Shown here: in pieces, positions 47,158 to 54,714 of the stretch
Position numbering within the stretch: position 1 is the stretch's first letter
Layout of the letters: every line of letters starts with the position of its first letter
Program-made: the position numbers and the translations under genes
Assembly: GCF_023016525.1 (NCBI RefSeq)
Contig: NZ_JALKCG010000005.1
Coordinates: 124,001-188,000 of the forward strand
Length of the DNA stretch: 64,000 nt
Origin: Ancylobacter koreensis
GTDB taxonomy: Bacteria > Pseudomonadota > Alphaproteobacteria > Rhizobiales > Xanthobacteraceae
Reading direction: 5' to 3'
Notes under the pieces: model-generated
Told to the model about the DNA's origin: nothing
Databases searched by the model: none
Seen by the model: only the letters and a program-made list of their open reading frames with translations

Positions 47158-48441
47158 TCACTCGCCGTAGGAGATGCGGTAGATCGCACCCGAAGTGTCG
47201 TCCGACACCAGCAGCGAGCCGTCATTGAGCTGCGCGACCGAGGCCGGGCGGCCGAGATACTCGCCGTTCGGCGTCAGCCAGCCGGAGGCGAAGACTTCCG
47301 TCTTGGCCGCCGTGCCGTCGTCCTTCAACGAGGTGAACATCACCCGCGCGCCGACCGGGGTGGTGCGGTTCCACGAGCCGTGCTGCACCGAGAAGATGCC
47401 GCCGCGATACTTCGCCGGGAACTGCTGGCCGGTGTAGAAGGTCATGCCGAGATCGGCGGCATGGGCCTGCATCTCGACCTCGGGCTTGACCGCGTCGGCC
47501 GGCGGCGTCTGGTCCTTGTACTCGGCGGTGCGGACGGAACCGCCGCCGAAATAGGGGAAGCCGAAGTTCTGGCCGGCCTTGGTGGCGCGGTTCAGCTCGC
47601 CGGGCGGGATGTCGTCACCCATGCCGTCGACCTGGTTGTCGGTGAACCACAGGGTCTTGTCCTTCGGGTTGAAGTCCATGCCCACCGAGTTGCGGATGCC
47701 CCAGGCATAGACGTCGCGGTTCTTGCCGTCGCGGTCCATGCGCACGATGCCGCCGATGCCGTTCTTCTTGTAGAGGTCGAATTTCTCCGGCGCGAACACG
47801 TTGAAGGGCTGGCCGAGCGTGATGTAGAGCTTGTCGTCCGGCCCGATGCGGCAGACGCGCGCCGTGTGGTTATAAGATTCTTCCGAGGTCGGGATCAGGT
47901 CACCCTGCTTGACCACCTCGAAGGCGGCGACGTCCGGCCCCTCGTAGAAGAACTCGGCGGCCGGGAACAGCAGCACGCGGTTCTGCTCGGCGACGAACAG
48001 GAAGCCATCCTTCGAGAAGCAGACGCCGTTGGGCAGCTTGAAGTTGATCGACGGGGCGAACACCTTCACCTCGTCGGCCACGCGGTCCTTGTCGCGGTCC
48101 GTCACCGCCCACACCTTGGACTTGCGGGTGCCGACGAAGACCACGCCGGCGCTCGGGCCGACCGCCATCTCGCGGGCGTCCGGTACGATGGCGTAAAGCG
48201 AAATCTTGAAGCCGTCCGGCAACTTGATGCCCTGGAGCGTCTTGTTGAAGGCGGCGACGCGAGGACCCGTCTGCGGAACCGTCTCCATTTCCATGGAGGC
48301 GCCCGTCGACTGGAAATTGGAGAGCTTCTGCATGTTGTCGGTCGACTGGGCGTTCGCCGCCGCCGAGAACATCAGGGCACCGGCGAACATGGTCGACGCG
48401 AGCAGCGCGGCGGAGCGCCGGCTGCGCGAAACGATAGACAT
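47158..48441 (-). CDS. PQQ-dependent sugar (sorbosone-type) dehydrogenase
   Basis: A 427-residue secreted beta-propeller enzyme. The signal peptide is MSIVSRSRRSAALLASTMFAGALMFSAAANA. Blades carry the GDH/SNDH pattern: LPDGFKISLYAIVPDAREMAVGPSAGVVFVGTRKSKVWAV, LPNGVCFSKDGFLFVAEQNRVLLF, NHTARVCRIGPDDKLYITLGQP, and WGIRNSVGMDFNPKDKTLWFTDNQVDGMGDDIPPGELN. L-sorbosone dehydrogenases and soluble glucose dehydrogenases share it. Electrons likely pass to the neighbouring cytochrome c. The ATG at 48441 follows GGAGGAAACCC, a strong ribosome site. Substrate unproven. Confidence 0.9.
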   Translation of the reverse strand: MSIVSRSRRSAALLASTMFAGALMFSAAANAQSTDNMQKLSNFQSTGASMEMETVPQTGPRVAAFNKTLQGIKLPDGFKISLYAIVPDAREMAVGPSAGVVFVGTRKSKVWAVTDRDKDRVADEVKVFAPSINFKLPNGVCFSKDGFLFVAEQNRVLLFPAAEFFYEGPDVAAFEVVKQGDLIPTSEESYNHTARVCRIGPDDKLYITLGQPFNVFAPEKFDLYKKNGIGGIVRMDRDGKNRDVYAWGIRNSVGMDFNPKDKTLWFTDNQVDGMGDDIPPGELNRATKAGQNFGFPYFGGGSVRTAEYKDQTPPADAVKPEVEMQAHAADLGMTFYTGQQFPAKYRGGIFSVQHGSWNRTTPVGARVMFTSLKDDGTAAKTEVFASGWLTPNGEYLGRPASVAQLNDGSLLVSDDTSGAIYRISYGE

Positions 48442-48783
48442 GGGTTTCCTCCTAGACATACCGGACCTCGTTCGGATCCGTTGACGGCGGCACGCTAGCA
48501 CGCGCCCCGCGAAGGTTAAGTCAGCAAACCTGCCCCAATGGGCAAATTTCTAATATTACCTTCAGACCATGGTCTAAATTTATGACCATGTATTAGCCAG
48601 ATACTACAACTCCGTTCGATCACTTCCAAACTACATTATGTGGGATAATGTATTAGCCAAATCCACGCCGAAACCGGGCGACGGCACCCGCCTGCCGCCC
48701 TTCCGCCTATCCGCCACAGCGCGGCGGCACGCGAATCCTGCTACTCCCTTCGACGTCCTCCCGCCCGCCGGACCGCCCGCCCC
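48442..48783. other. AT-rich divergent intergenic region with repeated motif
   Basis: A 342-bp gap with a sharply lower GC content from about 48535 to 48665. It contains the 12-bp palindrome AGACCATGGTCT (48564-48575) and a direct repeat ATGTATTAGCCA at 48588-48599 and 48648-48659, exactly 60 bp apart. It likely contains promoters for the dehydrogenase operon and for the divergent TauE/SafE gene. No gene is seen. Confidence 0.65.
48588..48659. repeat. Direct repeat pair ATGTATTAGCCA, 60 bp apart
   Basis: Two identical 12-bp copies (48588-48599 and 48648-48659) separated by six helical turns in an AT-rich promoter region. The spacing places both on one face of the DNA, as expected for a regulator binding cooperatively. 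On the minus strand TGGCTAATACAT reads toward the dehydrogenase gene. Also present is the palindrome AGACCATGGTCT 13 bp upstream of the first copy. Confidence 0.5.
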
Positions 48784-49710
48784 GTGACCATCTACCTGCC
48801 CATCGCGGAACTGCCGGTGAACATCTTCACCCTGCTCGCCCTCGGCGGCGCGGTGGGGTTCATCTCGGGCATGTTCGGCGTCGGCGGCGGCTTCCTGATG
48901 ACGCCGCTGCTCATCTTCCTCGGCGTGCCCCCGGCAGTGGCCGTGGCGAGCGTCTCCACTCACATGGCCGCCTCGTCCTTCTCCGGCACGCTCAGCTACA
49001 TGCGGCGCGGGCTCGTCGACGTGCCGCTCGCCCTCGTGCTGCTGGCGGGAGGCCTGACGGGGACGCTCTGCGGCGTGCTCACCTTCATGGTGCTGCGGCG
49101 CTTCGGGCAGCTCGATCTCGTCATCGCCATCACCTATATCGCGCTGCTCGGTACGGTCGGCACGCTGATGCTGGCGGAAAGCCTGCGCGCATTGCTGCGT
49201 GAATGGCGCGGCCAGAAGGCACAGGTGAAGCGGCCGGGCGCGCATCCCTGGTTCCTGCGCATGCCGTTCAAGATGCGCTTCCGCCAGTCGCGCATCTATG
49301 TCTCGGCGATCCCGGTGGTGACGATCGGCTTCTCCATCGGCTTCCTCGGTGCGCTGATGGGCATTGGCGGCGGCTTCCTGCTGGTGCCTGCGCTCATCTA
49401 CCTGCTGCGCGTGCCGACCGTGACCTCCATCGCCACGGCGCTGATGCTCACGCTGGTGACGATGATCGCCGCCATCGTCATGCACGCCGTGCTCAACCAG
49501 ACGGTGGATGCGGTGCTTGGCCTCGTGCTCATGGTGGGCGGCACCATCGGCACGCAGTTCGGCGCCCGGGCCGGCCAGACCATGAAGGCGGAGCGGCTGC
49601 GCCTGCTGCTCGGCCTGCTCGTGCTGGCGGTCGGCATCCGCGTCGCCGTTGACCAAATCGTGCGGCCGACCGATCTCTACACCGTCAAGATCGACGAGGC
49701 GGCCCGATGA
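48784..49710 (+). CDS. TauE/SafE family sulfite exporter-type membrane protein
   Basis: A 308-residue permease with eight to nine membrane helices in two repeats, each with a GGGF loop: FISGMFGVGGGFLMTPLLIFLGVPP (first half) and FLGALMGIGGGFLLVPALIYLLRVPT (second half). TauE/SafE proteins export sulfite, taurine-derived sulfonates or other organic anions. The GTG start at 48784 gives TIYLPIAELPVNIFTLLALGGAV. Its stop overlaps the ATG of a TIGR02186 protein, its standard partner. Confidence 0.93.
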   Translation: MTIYLPIAELPVNIFTLLALGGAVGFISGMFGVGGGFLMTPLLIFLGVPPAVAVASVSTHMAASSFSGTLSYMRRGLVDVPLALVLLAGGLTGTLCGVLTFMVLRRFGQLDLVIAITYIALLGTVGTLMLAESLRALLREWRGQKAQVKRPGAHPWFLRMPFKMRFRQSRIYVSAIPVVTIGFSIGFLGALMGIGGGFLLVPALIYLLRVPTVTSIATALMLTLVTMIAAIVMHAVLNQTVDAVLGLVLMVGGTIGTQFGARAGQTMKAERLRLLLGLLVLAVGIRVAVDQIVRPTDLYTVKIDEAAR

Positions 49711-50474
49711 GGCGGCTGGCGGCGCTGGTTCTCATTCTCCTCGCCCTGCCCGGCGCGGCCATGGCCGGCGACCTCGTGCTGTCGCTCTCCAAGTCGCGCA
49801 TCACCATCACCTCCAGCTTCGCCGGCGAGAGCATCGTGCTGTTCGGCGTGATCGAGGCGGGCGACGCGGGAGACGACGGCCAGCCCTACGATGTCGTCGT
49901 CACCGTGCGCGGGCCGAATGAGAGCTTTGTCACCTGGCGCAAGGAGCGGCGGTTCGGCCTGTGGGTGAATGTCGACAGCCGCTCCTTCCTCGCCGCGCCG
50001 TCCTATCTCGCCGTGCTGAGCAACCGCGAGCCCTCGCTCATGGCGCCGGCCGACATTCTGCGGCAGGAGCAGGCCGGCTTCGTCAACAACCGCCTGCTGC
50101 AGCGGGTCGGCTCGGATTTCGCCGACGTGGTGCCGGAGGACCCGTTCCGGCAGGCATTTCTGCGGGTGAAGCAGGCGCAGGGCCTCTATATCGAGAACGC
50201 CGCCGGCGTCGAGTTCCTCGCCCCGCATGTCTTCCGCGCCGCCTTCCCGATCCCCGGCACGGCGCCCATCGGCACCTATGAGGTGGTGGTGAAGACCTTT
50301 GCCGGCGGCGCCCCTGTCAGCCGGGGCGCGGTGCGCCTCGACGTCGGCAAGGTCGATTTCGAGCAGGCGGTGGCGACGGCGGCGCAGGACCATCCCTGGT
50401 TCTACGGCCTCGTGACCGCCTTCGGCGCGCTGGCCGTCGGTTTCGTCGCCAACGTCGCCTTCCGCCGCGACTAG
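49707..50474 (+). CDS. TIGR02186 family protein (TauE/SafE partner)
   Basis: A 255-residue exported protein with a signal peptide (MRRLAALVLILLALPGAAMAG), a beta-rich periplasmic region (LSKSRITITSSFAGESIVLFGVIEAG... and WRKERRFGLWVNVDSRSFLAAPSYLAVLSNREP), and a C-terminal membrane helix (WFYGLVTAFGALAVGFVANVAF). Conserved linkage to TauE/SafE genes in alphaproteobacteria suggests a transport accessory role. The ATG overlaps the TauE stop (ATGA). Function has not been shown. Confidence 0.9.
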   Translation: MRRLAALVLILLALPGAAMAGDLVLSLSKSRITITSSFAGESIVLFGVIEAGDAGDDGQPYDVVVTVRGPNESFVTWRKERRFGLWVNVDSRSFLAAPSYLAVLSNREPSLMAPADILRQEQAGFVNNRLLQRVGSDFADVVPEDPFRQAFLRVKQAQGLYIENAAGVEFLAPHVFRAAFPIPGTAPIGTYEVVVKTFAGGAPVSRGAVRLDVGKVDFEQAVATAAQDHPWFYGLVTAFGALAVGFVANVAFRRD

Positions 50475-51901
50475 AGCGCCGGCTCGGGCGCGTAGGCGAC
50501 GCCCGCCGCCTCCAGCACGCCGGCGGCGCGCAAGGCCACATCCTCCCGCCACGGCGCCGCGATGAGCTGCACGGCAATGGGCAGCTTCTCCTCCGTCGGC
50601 ACCGGGGCCGCCGCCACCGGCAGGCCTATGAAGGAGATCGGCTGGGTGTAGATGCCGATATTAGGCCGCACCAGCATCTCGCGCCCGTCCAGCACGAAGG
50701 TCGCCTGTCCGCTGCGCGGGGCCGGCACCGGCGTCGCCGGGGCGATCAGCACATCCCAGTCGGCGAACAGCTCCAGCGCCCGCTCCCGGAACCAGCGCCG
50801 GAAGATCTGCGCCCGCACCACGGCGGCGGCCGGCAGCACGGCGCCGGCCAGCAGCCGCTCGCGCACCGCCGGGTCGAAATCGCCCGGCCGCGTGCGCAGG
50901 CGCTCAGTGTGCAGCGCGGCACCCTCCGACATGGAGATGATGAAGGCGGCCGCGCGCGCCCGCTCCACCTCCGGCAGTTCGACCGTCGCCGTGGCGCCGA
51001 GTGCCTTTGCCGCGCGCGCCACCACCTCATAGGCCTGCGCCGTGCCCTGCCGGGCGAACCAGCCGCCGAGCACCGCTACCCGCAGCCCGCCAGGCACGTC
51101 GAGCGTCGGTAGGGTCGGCGCGAACGGCATATTCGCCTGGCCAGGATCGTCCGGGTCGGGGCCGAGCAGCGCGTCATAGGTCGCGGCGAGGTCGCCGACA
51201 TGGCGCGCGAACGGCCCCAGATGGTCGAGGCTTGCCACAAAGGGGAAGCTGCGCGCCCGCGACAGCCTTCCATAGGTCGGCTTCAACCCGAAGATGCCGC
51301 AGAAGGAGGACGGCACGCGGATCGAGCCATTGGTGTCCGAGCCGAGCGAGAGCGGCACCAGCTTGCCGCCCACCGCCGTGCCGGAACCGCCGGAAGAGCC
51401 GCCCGACATGTGGCCATGGTCGTGCGGGTTGCGCGAATTGCCGTCATGCAGGTTCTCGCCGGTGAAGTCATAGGCATATTCGCCCATGTTCAGCGAGCCG
51501 AGGCACACCGCGCCGCTCGCGCCCATCCGCTCCACCAGCGTGGCGTCGCGCGTTGCCGGGGGACGGTCGCGGTTGATCTTCGAGCCGGCCCGCGTCGGCA
51601 GACCCTTGAGATCGAACAAGTTCTTCACCGCATAGGGCACGCCGGCAAGGGCGCCGAGCGGCGCCCCCGCCGCCCGCGCGGCGTCAATGGCGTCGGCTTC
51701 CGCGCGGGCGCGCTCGGCGGTCACGTCGGTGAAGGCGTTCAGCACCGGATCGAGGGCGTGGATGCGGGCGAGCGCCGCCTCGGTCACGGCGCGCGCGCTC
51801 ACCTGCCCCGCGCGGACGGCGGCGGCAAGGTCGAGCGCGGGGCCGGCGAGCAGGCACGCGGCGGCGTCGAGTTGGCTCGTGTCGTCGGGCATGGCGCTCA
51901 C
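50471..51901 (-). CDS. atzE: AtzE family amidohydrolase
   Basis: A 476-residue amidase-signature enzyme. The catalytic Ser-cisSer-Lys triad is visible: Lys93 (PYAVKNLFDLKG), cis-Ser in GHMSGGSSGGSGTAVG (169-170), and the nucleophile Ser193 in LGSDTNGSIRVPSSFCGIFGLKPTYGR. AtzE and its small partner AtzG form the 1-carboxybiuret hydrolase of cyanuric acid degradation. The GTG at 51901 overlaps the TGA of the atzG gene. The family also contains other amidases, so substrate identity rests on the AtzG pairing. Confidence 0.9.
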   Translation of the reverse strand: MSAMPDDTSQLDAAACLLAGPALDLAAAVRAGQVSARAVTEAALARIHALDPVLNAFTDVTAERARAEADAIDAARAAGAPLGALAGVPYAVKNLFDLKGLPTRAGSKINRDRPPATRDATLVERMGASGAVCLGSLNMGEYAYDFTGENLHDGNSRNPHDHGHMSGGSSGGSGTAVGGKLVPLSLGSDTNGSIRVPSSFCGIFGLKPTYGRLSRARSFPFVASLDHLGPFARHVGDLAATYDALLGPDPDDPGQANMPFAPTLPTLDVPGGLRVAVLGGWFARQGTAQAYEVVARAAKALGATATVELPEVERARAAAFIISMSEGAALHTERLRTRPGDFDPAVRERLLAGAVLPAAAVVRAQIFRRWFRERALELFADWDVLIAPATPVPAPRSGQATFVLDGREMLVRPNIGIYTQPISFIGLPVAAAPVPTEEKLPIAVQLIAAPWREDVALRAAGVLEAAGVAYAPEPAL

Positions 51902-52113
51902 GGCACATAGACCGGAGCAGGCTCCGCCTCGTCGGGGAGCGGGAAATCCGTCACCAGCTTCGCCATGGCGAAGGCGGTGGCAAGGTGCATCAGGACGCGC
52001 GGGCGCAGCTCGCTCTCCAGCGGCAGGCCGGCGAGGCGCAGCCCCGAATCGAGAAAGGCGCCGAGATCATCCCCGGCATCGGCGGCGCTCGGCCCGCCCG
52101 TCTGGTCGCTCAT
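51898..52113 (-). CDS. atzG: AtzG-like small amidase partner (DUF4089)
   Basis: A 71-residue protein (MSDQTGGPSAADAGDDLGAFLDSGLRLAGLPLESELRPRVLMHLATAFAMAKLVTDFPLPDEAEPAPVYVP). The GLPLESELRPRVLMHLATAFAMAKLVTDFPLPDEAEPAPVY part matches DUF4089/AtzG, the small subunit that binds and stabilises AtzE. Its stop overlaps the atzE GTG. Small size and pattern are exactly as expected for AtzG. AtzD, AtzF and AtzH are not in this window. Confidence 0.88.
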   Translation of the reverse strand: MSDQTGGPSAADAGDDLGAFLDSGLRLAGLPLESELRPRVLMHLATAFAMAKLVTDFPLPDEAEPAPVYVP

Positions 52114-52312
52114 ACACTCCCCCGTCCTGTCGGCCGGCACGCCCGGCACAGGCCCGCAAGCATACAGAAACCGTGCCACGGGCGCGCGCGGTCGGGCCAC
52201 CGGCGGCTTTTCCGCGCGGCACTGCAAAGGCTTGTGCAGGGTGCGGCCCGCCATTGCGCGGCGGTCTTGCAAAGCGCGGGCCGGGCAAGTAGGTTCCGCG
52301 CCGTTCTGGCAC

Positions 52313-52389
52313 GCAGCTGTAGCTCAGTTGGTTAGAGCGCCGGTCTGTGGAACCGGAGGTCGGTGGTTCGAGCCCACCCAGCTGTACCA
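52313..52389 (+). tRNA. tRNA-His(GTG)
   Basis: The cloverleaf folds well: acceptor GCAGCTG/CAGCTGT, D arm GCTC-AGTTGGTTA-GAGC, anticodon stem CCGGT/ACCGG with loop CTGTGGA (anticodon GTG at positions 34-36), T arm GGTGG-TTCGAGC-CCACC, discriminator A and an encoded CCA. The encoded base before G1 is C, and position 73 is A. Classical bacterial tRNA-His has G-1 paired with C73, so this lacks the G-1 identity element, as reported for a subset of alphaproteobacteria. Confidence 0.95.
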
Positions 52390-52476
52390 GAATCGCTTCC
52401 CTATCATTGTCGCTCCGCGTCTACGGGCACCGGCCGCGTCCGTTGACACGGTTCCTTCGCTGCGTGAGGCTTCGAC

Positions 52477-52599
52477 ATGCCCGGCTCGACGCGCCCCACC
52501 CTCTATCTCATCCTGCTCGGCATCGTCGCCGTGGTGGGCGGCGCGCTCCTTACCGGCAATGGCGAGATGCTGGCCGGGCTGCTGCCGTGGCGGAAATAG
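52477..52599 (+). CDS. Small 40-residue membrane peptide upstream of tsdA
   Basis: A short frame, MPGSTRPTLYLILLGIVAVV followed by GGALLTGNGEMLAGLLPWRK, with one clear membrane helix (about residues 9-25) and a basic C-terminal cap. Its TAG overlaps the GTG start of the tsdA-like gene by 13 bp, which argues that it is translated and coupled. It lies directly downstream of tRNA-His. A single-pass anchor or assembly factor for the diheme cytochrome is plausible. No family is known to me. Confidence 0.6.
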   Translation: MPGSTRPTLYLILLGIVAVVGGALLTGNGEMLAGLLPWRK

Positions 52600-53606
52600 G
52601 CCGCTGGCGCGCCTGCGGGGCGGCGCTGCTGCTGGCGGCGGCGCTGTCCGGTCCACTCGCCATGGCGCAATCGGAACCGGCCGTCAGGGACGTTGTGGTG
52701 TGGGACGTTCCTGCCCTCGACCAACTTCCCGACGATGATTTCGGCCGGCTCGCCCGCTACGGCCGCTCGGTGGTCGAGGCGACCTATGCCCATATCGGCC
52801 CCGCCGTGACGGACGAGGCCGCCCGCTTCGCCGGCAACAACCTTGCCTGCGCGAGCTGCCATCTCGAAGCCGGGCTGAAGAAATTCGGCCTGCCGCTGGT
52901 CGCCGCCTCGGCCGACTACCCCGCCTACAGCACGCGCAGCGGAGAGGTCGCGTCGCTCTTCGACCGGGTGAACCAGTGCATGCGGCGCAGCCTCAACGGC
53001 CGGCCCATGCCGGAGGACTTCCGCCCCATGCGGGCGATCCTCGCCTACCTCGAAGTGCTCTCGACCAACGTTCCCCATGACGCCGCCATCGCCGGCGCGG
53101 CGGCCGGCCGGATGCCGGAGCTCGACCGCGCCGCCGATCGCGCGCGCGGGGCGCAGGTCTATGCACGCGAATGCGCCGACTGCCATCGCCGCGACGGGCT
53201 GGGCGTCCGGCGCAACGAAACCCTGCCGCAGATGGGCTATGCCGTTCCGCCTCTGTGGGGCGACGACAGTTTCAACGACGGCGCCGGCCTCGCCCGGCTG
53301 ATCACGCTCGCCAATTTCGTGCATGACAACATGCCGAACGGCACCTCCTGGGTCGCCCCGACGCTTACGCCGCCGGACGCCTGGGACGTCGCGGCCTTTG
53401 TGGCCAGCCAGCCGCGCCCGCGTTTGGCTGGGCTGGAGCGCGACTTCCCGGACCTGCTGCTCAAGCCCGTCGACGCGCCCTACGGCCCCTTCGCGGACGG
53501 CTTTTCGCAGGAACAGCACCGCTTCGGCCCCTTCGCGCCGATCCGCGCCGAGATCGCCCGGCTGAAGGCCGAGCGCGGGGCGATCGACAACCCGAACGCG
53601 CGCTGA
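52587..53606 (+). CDS. tsdA: Diheme cytochrome c, thiosulfate dehydrogenase (TsdA-type)
   Basis: A 339-residue exported cytochrome with a signal peptide (about residues 8-27, ending LAMA). Two heme sites are present: CASCH (Cys88, Cys91, His92) and CADCH (Cys196, Cys199, His200). FAGNNLACASCHLEAGLKKFGLPLV, RVNQCMRRSLNGRPMPEDFRPMRAILAYLEVLS and PPLWGDDSFNDGAGLARLITLANFVHDNMPNG are TsdA hallmarks; Cys131 matches the unusual Cys heme ligand of the active site. TsdA joins two thiosulfates into tetrathionate. The GTG start overlaps a 40-residue membrane peptide gene. Tetrathionate reductase activity is possible. Confidence 0.9.
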   Translation: MAEIGRWRACGAALLLAAALSGPLAMAQSEPAVRDVVVWDVPALDQLPDDDFGRLARYGRSVVEATYAHIGPAVTDEAARFAGNNLACASCHLEAGLKKFGLPLVAASADYPAYSTRSGEVASLFDRVNQCMRRSLNGRPMPEDFRPMRAILAYLEVLSTNVPHDAAIAGAAAGRMPELDRAADRARGAQVYARECADCHRRDGLGVRRNETLPQMGYAVPPLWGDDSFNDGAGLARLITLANFVHDNMPNGTSWVAPTLTPPDAWDVAAFVASQPRPRLAGLERDFPDLLLKPVDAPYGPFADGFSQEQHRFGPFAPIRAEIARLKAERGAIDNPNAR

Positions 53607-53703
53607 ACGCGCGCGCATCCGGCGCGCAATCTTCCTCGTGACGGCGCTCCCTGCTAGCATCGGGGCAATCGGTACGCGCCGGCAGGTAGACAGGAGCCCC
53701 AAG

Positions 53704-54003
53704 ATGAACCGGACCGCCTCCACCCGCCTTCTGGGCTCCCTCATGGTGATCGCGTGTCTCGGCGGCACGGCGCTGGCGCAGAACAACCCGCTGCCGCCCG
53801 CCGATTCGGGCAATCCCGGCAGCCCCGGCCCGTCCTCGCTCAATCAGGCCCCCGACATCAATCTCGGCCCCGACGCCCCTGCACCGCTGACCGGCGAGCT
53901 GGTGCCGCTGCCCGGCCCGCCGCCCGAAGGGCAGGCGGCGAAGATCAAGCTGCCGGACTGCGCGCCGCCCAATTGCGGGGTGCCCGAGATCATGGCCCCC
54001 TGA
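53704..54003 (+). CDS. Small secreted Pro-rich protein, function unknown
   Basis: A 99-residue protein with a signal peptide (MNRTASTRLLGSLMVIACLGGTALA) and a Pro/Gly/Asn-rich mature part (QNNPLPPADSGNPGSPGPSSLNQAPDINLGPDAPAPLTGELVPLPGPPPEGQAAKIKLPDCAPPNCGVPEIMAP) that is likely disordered. Two cysteines near the end (DCAPPNC) could form a small disulfide loop. It lies 98 bp after tsdA with its own ribosome site (AGGAG), so co-transcription is uncertain. Confidence 0.68.
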   Translation: MNRTASTRLLGSLMVIACLGGTALAQNNPLPPADSGNPGSPGPSSLNQAPDINLGPDAPAPLTGELVPLPGPPPEGQAAKIKLPDCAPPNCGVPEIMAP

Positions 54004-54117
54004 GCCTGTCCCTGCGCCCCGCCGGCGGCGCAGGCTGTCGTTCGGCCCCGGGCCTGCATTTTCCCGGTTGACCCGATCCCTGCGCTTTGGCCAGAGAGAG
54101 CGCCGAGGAGAAGCAGC

Positions 54118-54483
54118 ATGGCGCGCAACCCGGTCTTCGTGTTCGGCTCGAACCTCGCCGGCATCCATGGCGGCGGCGCGGCGCGCTGGGCCTATGAGAA
54201 TCGCGACGCCGAATGGGGCGTCGGCTTCGGGCTCACCGGCACCGCCTTCGCCATCCCGACCAAGGACTGGAACATCGAGACGCTGCCGCTCGGCGAGATC
54301 GAGAAATATGTGCGCCGCTTCCTTAAATTCGCGACGGCGCGGGCCGACCTGTCCTTCCAGCTCTCGCCCATCGGCTGCGGCCATGCCGGCTACAAGCCCG
54401 AGCAGATCGCGCCGATGTTCAAGGACGCGCCGGAAAACGTCCTGCTGCCCGACGAGTTCAAGGCCGTGCTCGGCCGCCACTAG
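54118..54483 (+). CDS. Macro-like fold hypothetical protein
   Basis: A 121-residue protein beginning MARNPVFVFGSNLAGIHGGGAARWAYENRDAEWGVGFGLTGTAFAIPTKDWNIETLPLGEIEKYVRRFLKFAT. The FVFGSNLAGIHGGGAA nucleotide-binding-like loop, the AIPTKD strand and the later SPIGCGHAGYKPEQIAPMFKDAPENVLLP form a widespread family that I associate with macro-domain-like proteins, though its activity is not known to me. The ATG has GGAG upstream. It is convergent with the 49-residue gene that follows. Confidence 0.8.
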   Translation: MARNPVFVFGSNLAGIHGGGAARWAYENRDAEWGVGFGLTGTAFAIPTKDWNIETLPLGEIEKYVRRFLKFATARADLSFQLSPIGCGHAGYKPEQIAPMFKDAPENVLLPDEFKAVLGRH

Positions 54484-54492
54484 GGCCCCGCG

Positions 54493-54642
54493 TCAGCGCG
54501 CGTCGCACATGTAGAGCGACATGTCGGCGCCCGCCGTGCTCAGCGCGCGCCAGACTTCCGGGCGCACCCGCAGGCGCGCCCCGCGCTTGCGCAGATAGGC
54601 CATCGCGAACGCATCCGTCGCGCGCACGCAGTCCTCCGACAT
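54493..54642 (-). CDS. Small 49-residue protein, hypothetical
   Basis: A short frame on the minus strand, MSEDCVRATDAFAMAYLRKR followed by GARLRVRPEVWRALSTAGADMSLYMCDAR, 72 bp downstream of the amidohydrolase gene at 54715-55815. It has GGGGAGG about 11 bases upstream of the ATG, balanced composition and no low-complexity run, which favours a real gene. The second base pattern of its codons is typical of coding DNA here. It may be co-transcribed with the hydrolase. No family is recognised. Confidence 0.5.
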   Translation of the reverse strand: MSEDCVRATDAFAMAYLRKRGARLRVRPEVWRALSTAGADMSLYMCDAR

Positions 54643-54714
54643 GGCTTTCGAGCCTCCCCGTTGCGACCCGGTTTTCCATGCAAGCGGACGGCCAGCCGCA
54701 ACGGAAGCGAAGGG

